Below, one piece after another: positions 17,690-21,714 of a stretch of DNA of 21,714 nt; position 1 is the first letter of the stretch; every line of letters starts with the position of its first letter. Under the pieces are notes generated by a model. That model was not told where the DNA came from. It saw only the letters and a list, made by a program, of their open reading frames with translations, and did no database searches. The stretch spans positions 1 through 21,714 of the forward strand of contig NZ_WWVR01000041.1 in NCBI RefSeq assembly GCF_009883055.1, read 5' to 3'. The DNA is from Blautia sp. BIOML-A1 (GTDB lineage Bacteria; Bacillota; Clostridia; Lachnospirales; Lachnospiraceae). Both the position numbers and the translations under genes were made by a program.

Positions 17690-18499
17690 ATGAAACTAAA
17701 AACTGTACTCACAATTGCCGGAAGCGACTCCAGCGGTGGTGCCGGAATTCAGGCTGATATCAAGGCAATCACCATGAATGGCGTATATGCTTCCAGTGTC
17801 ATCACTGCACTGACGGCTCAGAATACCACCGGTGTATATGGAATCCAGGAAACACCGGCAGATTTTATTGCCGCCCAGATGGATGCGGTTTTTTCGGATA
17901 TTTTCCCGGATGCAGTCAAAATCGGAATGCTTCCATCACCTGACGCCATGAAATGTGTTGCCTCCAGGCTCCGTCAGTATAAGCCTGCCCACATTGTCCT
18001 GGATCCCGTCATGGTATCTACCAGCGGACATCGTCTTATGGATCCGGAGGCAGAGATCACTCTCAAGGAGGAGCTCTTTCCTCTGGCAGAACTGATCACA
18101 CCGAATATTCCGGAGGCAGAGGTTCTGACCGGTCTTCTCATAACGGATGACGCTTCCATGGAACGTGCCTGTTATGAACTTTACGCCAGATTTCATTGTG
18201 CCATTCTACTGAAGAGTGGTCACAGGAACGATCACGCAAACGATCTTCTTTATACCGGACAGAAGGCACTATGGATCCATGGAGAACGTATCGATAACCC
18301 TAATTCACACGGAACAGGATGCACGCTTTCCAGCACGATCGCTGCAAATCTCGCCAAGGGATACACTCTGGAAGATGCAGTAAAGAAAGCAAAGGAGTAT
18401 CTCACAGAAGCACTTCGGATAAAACTGGATCTCGGAAAGGGTCACGGTCCGGTAGACCATACTCTTGGTGGTCAACATACTGCTTATTTTTATAACTGA
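17690..18499 (+). CDS. thiD: Hydroxymethylpyrimidine / phosphomethylpyrimidine kinase
   Basis: ThiD phosphorylates HMP and then HMP-P to HMP-PP, the pyrimidine substrate of thiamine phosphate synthase. The 269-aa product begins with the family signature TIAGSDSSGGAGIQADIKA (8-26), and has DPVMVSTSGHRL (105-116) and the anion-hole block NSHGTGCTLSS (205-215) with Cys211. No ThiE domain is fused to it. AAGGAGA lies nine bases before the ATG. It links ThiC's product to thiamine assembly. Confidence 0.96.
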   Translation: MKLKTVLTIAGSDSSGGAGIQADIKAITMNGVYASSVITALTAQNTTGVYGIQETPADFIAAQMDAVFSDIFPDAVKIGMLPSPDAMKCVASRLRQYKPAHIVLDPVMVSTSGHRLMDPEAEITLKEELFPLAELITPNIPEAEVLTGLLITDDASMERACYELYARFHCAILLKSGHRNDHANDLLYTGQKALWIHGERIDNPNSHGTGCTLSSTIAANLAKGYTLEDAVKKAKEYLTEALRIKLDLGKGHGPVDHTLGGQHTAYFYN

Positions 18500-18553
18500 T
18501 AGTGCAAAATAATTACAAATTAATATAACATTATAGTATAACAGGAGGAAATT

Positions 18554-19864
18554 ATGACTCAGTACACAACTCAGATGGATGCCGCAAGAAAAGGCATCGT
18601 AACACCACAGATCAAAACTGTTGCCGAGAAAGAACACATGCCGGTTGACAAGATGATGCAGCTCGTAGCAGAAGGTAAGGTTGCCATCTGTGCCAACAAA
18701 CATCATACCTGTCTTGATCCGGAAGGTGTCGGAAGCATGCTCCGCACCAAGATCAATGTAAATCTCGGTGTATCCAGAGACTGCAAAGATTACAACATTG
18801 AAATGCAGAAGGTCATGAAAGCCGTAGATCTCGGTGCAGAAGCAATCATGGATCTTTCCAGTCACGGAAACACACAGCCATTCCGTCAGAAACTTACTCA
18901 TGAATGTCCGGCAATGATCGGAACAGTTCCTGTCTATGACAGTGTCATTCATTATCAGAGAGACCTTTCTGAACTGACCGCAAAAGACTTTGTCGATGTT
19001 GTCAGACTTCATGCAGAAGATGGCGTTGACTTCGTTACTCTTCACTGTGGAATCACTCGCAAAACCATTGAGCAGATCAAGAAACATAAACGTAAAATGA
19101 ACATTGTAAGCCGTGGAGGAAGCCTTGTATTTGCATGGATGAGCATGACTGGCGAAGAAAATCCATTCTACGAATACTTCGATGAGATCCTGGATATCTG
19201 CGAAGAGCATGACGTTACCATCTCACTCGGAGATGCCTGCCGTCCGGGCTGTCTGGCTGACGCTACTGATGTATGCCAGATTGAAGAGCTTGTCCGTCTT
19301 GGCGAGCTTACAAAACGTGCATGGGATCACAATGTGCAGGTTATGGTCGAAGGACCGGGACATGTTCCGCTTGATCAAGTTGCAGCAAATATGAAAGTTC
19401 AGCAGACCATCTGCATGGGTGCTCCTTTCTATGTACTTGGACCTCTCGTTACCGATATCGCACCTGGATATGATCACATCACAGCCGCGATCGGTGGTGC
19501 AGTCGCTGCCATGAACGGCGCTGCTTTCCTCTGCTATGTAACACCGGCAGAGCATCTGGCACTTCCAAATGTCGATGACGTCAAAAATGGTATCATTGCT
19601 TCCAAGATCGCAGCTCATGCAGCGGACATTGCCAAAGGTATCCCGCATGCACGTGATATCGATGACAAGATGGCAGATGCCCGCCGCGTTCTGGACTGGG
19701 ATGCACAGTTTGAATGTGCACTTGATCCTGTAACTGCAAAAGCAATCCGTGATGACCGTCTTCCGGAAGATGATCACAGTGATACCTGCAGTATGTGCGG
19801 TAAATTCTGTGCTGTTCGAAGCATGAACAAAGCTCTTGCCGGAGAACATATCGATATTCTGTAA
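18554..19864 (+). CDS. thiC: Phosphomethylpyrimidine synthase (HMP-P synthase)
   Basis: ThiC is a radical SAM enzyme that rearranges aminoimidazole ribotide into HMP-phosphate. The 436-aa product is the short form found in Clostridia and archaea; proteobacterial forms are near 600 aa. Family blocks include [34 protein letters not shown] and EGPGHVPL. The C-terminal cluster cysteines are Cys412, Cys415 and Cys419, a CX2CX3C spacing rather than the CX2CX4C of the best-studied enzymes. AGGAGG precedes the ATG by five bases. The 54-base AT-rich gap after thiD may carry an internal promoter but none is convincing. The stop codon is six bases from the stop of the convergent gene. Confidence 0.97.
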   Translation: MTQYTTQMDAARKGIVTPQIKTVAEKEHMPVDKMMQLVAEGKVAICANKHHTCLDPEGVGSMLRTKINVNLGVSRDCKDYNIEMQKVMKAVDLGAEAIMDLSSHGNTQPFRQKLTHECPAMIGTVPVYDSVIHYQRDLSELTAKDFVDVVRLHAEDGVDFVTLHCGITRKTIEQIKKHKRKMNIVSRGGSLVFAWMSMTGEENPFYEYFDEILDICEEHDVTISLGDACRPGCLADATDVCQIEELVRLGELTKRAWDHNVQVMVEGPGHVPLDQVAANMKVQQTICMGAPFYVLGPLVTDIAPGYDHITAAIGGAVAAMNGAAFLCYVTPAEHLALPNVDDVKNGIIASKIAAHAADIAKGIPHARDIDDKMADARRVLDWDAQFECALDPVTAKAIRDDRLPEDDHSDTCSMCGKFCAVRSMNKALAGEHIDIL

Positions 19865-19870
19865 TTTTAT

Positions 19871-21175
19871 TTACTTCATCTGATTTCGCATCCGGCTGTA
19901 CACCCAGCCAGCTGCCAGAAGAGAACCGGAGATCACCAGAAGCCACAACACAGGTTTCATGGGGTCTCCGGTTTTTGGATGTGTAGAAGCTGCCTTTCCC
20001 TTTGTTTCCGTATGCTGTGTGTTCTCATTCTCCTCCGGCACTTCTGTCGGTGCCTCTGCCTCCCTGAATACCTGAATTTCAGCTTTGGATCTTTCTGTTC
20101 TCTCTCCTGTTTCTGCTGTTGTTACAGTTACCTCATTTATAAGCTTCTGATCATCTATATCCTCCGGAAGAGTCACTATTGCCAGAAGTCCCACGGAATA
20201 TCCCGGGTCGATCTTTTCAATTCTTGCTTTTGTCCTGTCTTTGTTCAAAGTAAGTCCCTCTCCTTCCAGAAATTTTACAGGGACATTTTTAAGCCGGAAC
20301 TTTTCTGTTGTGACTACTGAATGCAGAGTTCTCTCTCCTGTATTTTGTATGCATATCTGAAAAACAATCTCATCTCCCGGTACAGCCCTTGTCCTGTCGG
20401 CCGTCTTTGTAACCCGGAAGTCTGCCTTTAATGGCAGGATTTCTGTTTCTCTGCTTTCTTCCACGGACAAAATCTGTTTTTCCCCATTTTGCTCGTACTC
20501 TGCTTTTCCCTCTATATTCAAGCTGAGTTTTCCTGACTGTGCTTCAGGGATCTGTACAGACAGATACACTTCTTTCTGCATTCCTGTCTCCAGAAAATCC
20601 AGTTTCAGTGTTTCTTCCTGTACCACTGCCCCTTCTGCCTTCTCCCAGATTCCTTTAAGCAATTTTTCAGAAAAAGATGCGCCAAGATGGATGTTATAAA
20701 GTGTACAGTTTCCTGTATTTTCTATTTTCACTGTATAAAGCAGTTCTTTTCCTGCCTTAATCTGCTCCTGTTCCGGATTTATCCACATCTTACAGCCTGG
20801 CAGAACGGTACTTTCCTCCTGATCCAGAAAATCCGGTGTCTCTGTCACATCTGGATTTACGGAATCATCCTTCTCCTCCGACACTGCCGGAGTTTCTTCC
20901 GTTTCTTCAGTTTCCTGTAATTCCTCTTCTTCTGCGGTTTCCAAAAGTACGCTTGCTTCCGGCAGTTCTACTTCATCTGATCCTGAAATTTCCTCATCTT
21001 TTATTTCAAAATCTTCTGAACTATTTCCTGTGCCCTGCTCTTCGTCCTGCACGGCTGTTGCTTCATATCCATAATTTCCTGCTTCTGCACCCTGGATCCT
21101 GTTTCCGCTTCCAATCAGAAGAGAGCATACTGTGGCCAACACCACACCTGTCGTTTTCCATATTCTATTTTTCAT
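19871..21175 (-). CDS. Secreted, probably sortase-anchored protein with two DUF11/CARDB-like domains
   Basis: The 434-aa product has a signal peptide (Lys/Arg-bearing start, hydrophobic stretch about 8-23, likely cleavage near AEA), a Glu/Asp-rich low-complexity segment (about 42-125) and two similar beta-sandwich-like modules (about 127-247 and 249-370). Each module carries an ENTG or QNTG turn typical of DUF11-type domains. A short spacer leads to HPKTGD (about 399-404), a hydrophobic segment (about 408-426) and the basic tail SRMRNQMK. This is a complete sorting signal, with HPKTG in place of LPXTG. Function is unknown; adhesion or a wall-spanning stalk is possible. A GTG three codons upstream is in frame but sits on top of AAAGGAG, so the ATG at 21175 is preferred. 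It is unrelated to thiamine and is convergent with thiC. Confidence 0.85.
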   Translation of the reverse strand: MKNRIWKTTGVVLATVCSLLIGSGNRIQGAEAGNYGYEATAVQDEEQGTGNSSEDFEIKDEEISGSDEVELPEASVLLETAEEEELQETEETEETPAVSEEKDDSVNPDVTETPDFLDQEESTVLPGCKMWINPEQEQIKAGKELLYTVKIENTGNCTLYNIHLGASFSEKLLKGIWEKAEGAVVQEETLKLDFLETGMQKEVYLSVQIPEAQSGKLSLNIEGKAEYEQNGEKQILSVEESRETEILPLKADFRVTKTADRTRAVPGDEIVFQICIQNTGERTLHSVVTTEKFRLKNVPVKFLEGEGLTLNKDRTKARIEKIDPGYSVGLLAIVTLPEDIDDQKLINEVTVTTAETGERTERSKAEIQVFREAEAPTEVPEENENTQHTETKGKAASTHPKTGDPMKPVLWLLVISGSLLAAGWVYSRMRNQMK

Positions 21176-21195
21176 AAAAAACACACTCCTTTTTT

Positions 21196-21243
21196 ATATT
21201 CATGCCAAAACACCTCGCGGAACAGTGTCTGCTGAATAGTTAC
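21196..21243 (-). repeat. Truncated copy of the structured repeat, in the leader of the surface protein gene
   Basis: The minus strand at 21196-21220 matches 15946-15970 at 24 of 25 bases (CCGCGAGGTGTTTTG then CATGAATAT). Upstream of it GGTAACTATTCAG resembles the GGTAA boundary of the first copy. The downstream half, with the long hairpin arm, is missing; the sequence passes directly into AAAAAAGGAG, the ribosome binding site of the surface protein gene. Confidence 0.6.
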
Positions 21244-21445
21244 CTTTTATCGTTCATATTCAGGAATATGTTCATACAGACATAGGCATCTCTCCTTTCT
21301 GCACGATTCAAAAATGGGATAAGTTCGTCGAATGACGATTAGAAAATCTCAAAAGGAATCTCCCAGAAACGGGAGTCCGACTTAATCAATGTAACATGTT
21401 TCCGGCAAATACACAAGATTATCCTGCAATTATAAAATTTATTTA
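21244..21445. other. Non-coding stretch with a chain of small hairpins
   Basis: No gene is supported here. It holds a perfect palindrome CATATTC-AG-GAATATG (21255-21270), the hairpin TCGTC-GAAT-GACGA (21325-21338), then GATT/AATC (21337-21348) and CTCCC-AGAAAC-GGGAG (21360-21375). None has a T-run, so they are not terminators. The promoter of the surface protein gene should lie in or near this stretch, but no convincing -35/-10 pair was found. The hairpins could be the relic of an insertion sequence end. Confidence 0.4.
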
Positions 21446-21548
21446 ACAAAGCTTAGCAAGAATTCTCCTACCTCTTCAGGTAGTGAGATGAATTGTGGAG
21501 CTGAGCATAAATGCTCAAAAGAATCTTGTAAATAAAAATAGAAAACAC

Positions 21549-21577
21549 TTGTTCTGACGATGGGTTTGTATTATAAT
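21549..21577 (+). promoter_or_regulatory. Sigma-A promoter for the tnpB-like gene
   Basis: TTGTTC (21549-21554) and a perfect TATAAT (21572-21577) are separated by 17 bases. A 5-bp palindrome GAACA-AAA-TGTTC (21583-21595) lies at the expected transcription start. The tnpB-like start is about 55 bases downstream. Confidence 0.65.
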
Positions 21578-21639
21578 AAAAAGAACAAAATGTTCAAAAG
21601 TGATGATTGAAATCCTTTATCAACATATAGAAATAAGAG

Positions 21640-21714
21640 GTGAGGAAAATAAACCGGGCAGTAAAAATAAAAATCTATCCAAATGCAGAACAACGTGTGC
21701 AGATAGAAAAAACA
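21640..21714 (+). CDS. tnpB: TnpB-type (IS605 OrfB) RNA-guided nuclease, N-terminal fragment cut by the window edge
   Basis: The frame begins MRKINRAVKIKIYPNAEQ and stays open for 25 codons to the window edge. The basic start followed by KIKIYPNAEQ and then an IEKT-type helix is the characteristic N terminus of IS605 OrfB/TnpB proteins (compare the common KxRLYPxxEQ form). The GTG at 21640 is the visible start, but its ribosome binding site is weak. GAGGTGAGG would be better placed for the ATA codon at 21649, suggesting either an ATG-to-ATA change or an unusual start. Catalytic residues lie outside the window, so activity cannot be judged. Confidence 0.75.
   Translation, partial: MRKINRAVKIKIYPNAEQRVQIEKT

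Larger units (their letters stand above)
21446..21714 (+). mobile_element. Left part of an IS200/IS605-superfamily element carrying a tnpB-type gene
   Basis: The stem CTACCT-CTTC-AGGTAG (21468-21483) continues, past a single unpaired T at 21484, with CTC (21465-21467) pairing GAG (21485-21487). Terminal hairpins with a bulged T are the hallmark recognised by TnpA in this superfamily. A second palindrome TGAGCAT-AA-ATGCTCA lies at 21502-21517. About 150 bases downstream a TnpB-like reading frame begins. The exact left boundary and target site are not determined; 21446 is approximate. Confidence 0.55.

Noticed and set aside
18500..18553. Internal promoter for thiC
   Set aside because: The gap is AT-rich with TATAGT-like sequences, but no -35/-10 pair with acceptable spacing was found.
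18305..19210. 301-codon open frame on the minus strand, antisense to thiD and thiC
   Set aside because: It lies entirely under well-supported plus-strand genes, has a Cys/Phe/His-rich composition typical of a shadow frame and no ribosome binding site at its start.
21583..21595. LexA/SOS box
   Set aside because: The B. subtilis type box has four bases between GAAC and GTTC; here there are five.

Overview
The window looks like a chromosomal segment from a low-to-mid GC member of the Clostridia, most likely a Lachnospiraceae. This is inferred from gene order, strong AGGAGG-type ribosome binding sites, the meso-DAP type MurE, the short ThiC and the style of the repeats; no marker gene was searched. 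Almost every gene belongs to a known family. Accessory material sits mostly at the two edges and in the two long intergenic gaps.

Layout. (1) Positions 1-124 hold what looks like the left end and untranslated leader of an IS200-type element reading out of the window on the minus strand. (2) Positions 125-15820 are one long minus-strand run. Read from its upstream end it is murE, priA, def, fmt, a YugP-type zinc peptidase gene, rsmB, rlmN, prpC, prkC, rsgA, rpe and thiN, followed after a 95-base gap with its own promoter by ychF and lgt. Genes from murE to thiN are separated by -8 to +25 bases and many share stop/start bases, so they are probably co-transcribed. The run combines wall synthesis (MurE), replication restart (PriA), formylation and deformylation of initiator Met (Fmt, Def), rRNA modification (RsmB, RlmN), ribosome assembly (RsgA), the PASTA kinase/phosphatase pair and central metabolism (Rpe). 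This is the conserved Firmicutes priA-def-fmt-rsmB-rlmN-prpC-prkC-rsgA-rpe-thiN neighbourhood. (3) The divergent gap 15821-16342 holds the murE promoter, a roughly 120-base structured repeat, a TPP riboswitch and an intrinsic terminator. (4) Positions 16343-19864 on the plus strand are a riboswitch-controlled thiamine operon, thiW-thiM-thiD-thiC. (5) A convergent gene at 19871-21175 encodes a secreted, probably sortase-anchored protein. (6) The gap 21176-21639 holds a truncated copy of the same repeat, a chain of small hairpins and an IS605-like left end with a good promoter. It leads to the first 25 codons of a TnpB-type gene running off the window.

How the thiamine genes fit together. ThiC makes HMP-phosphate de novo, ThiD makes HMP-PP, ThiW is predicted to import the thiazole and ThiM phosphorylates it. 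No thiazole synthesis genes (thiG/S/H/F) and no thiE are present here. ThiN, at the far end of the housekeeping run, converts thiamine to TPP, the riboswitch ligand.

No RNA genes, CRISPR array or defence system were found. The items most worth a second look are the IS200 leader with a pairing that masks its ribosome binding site, the structured repeat with a partial second copy, the repeat-built upstream region of the surface protein, the divergent Lgt, and the hairpin chain in front of the tnpB-like gene.
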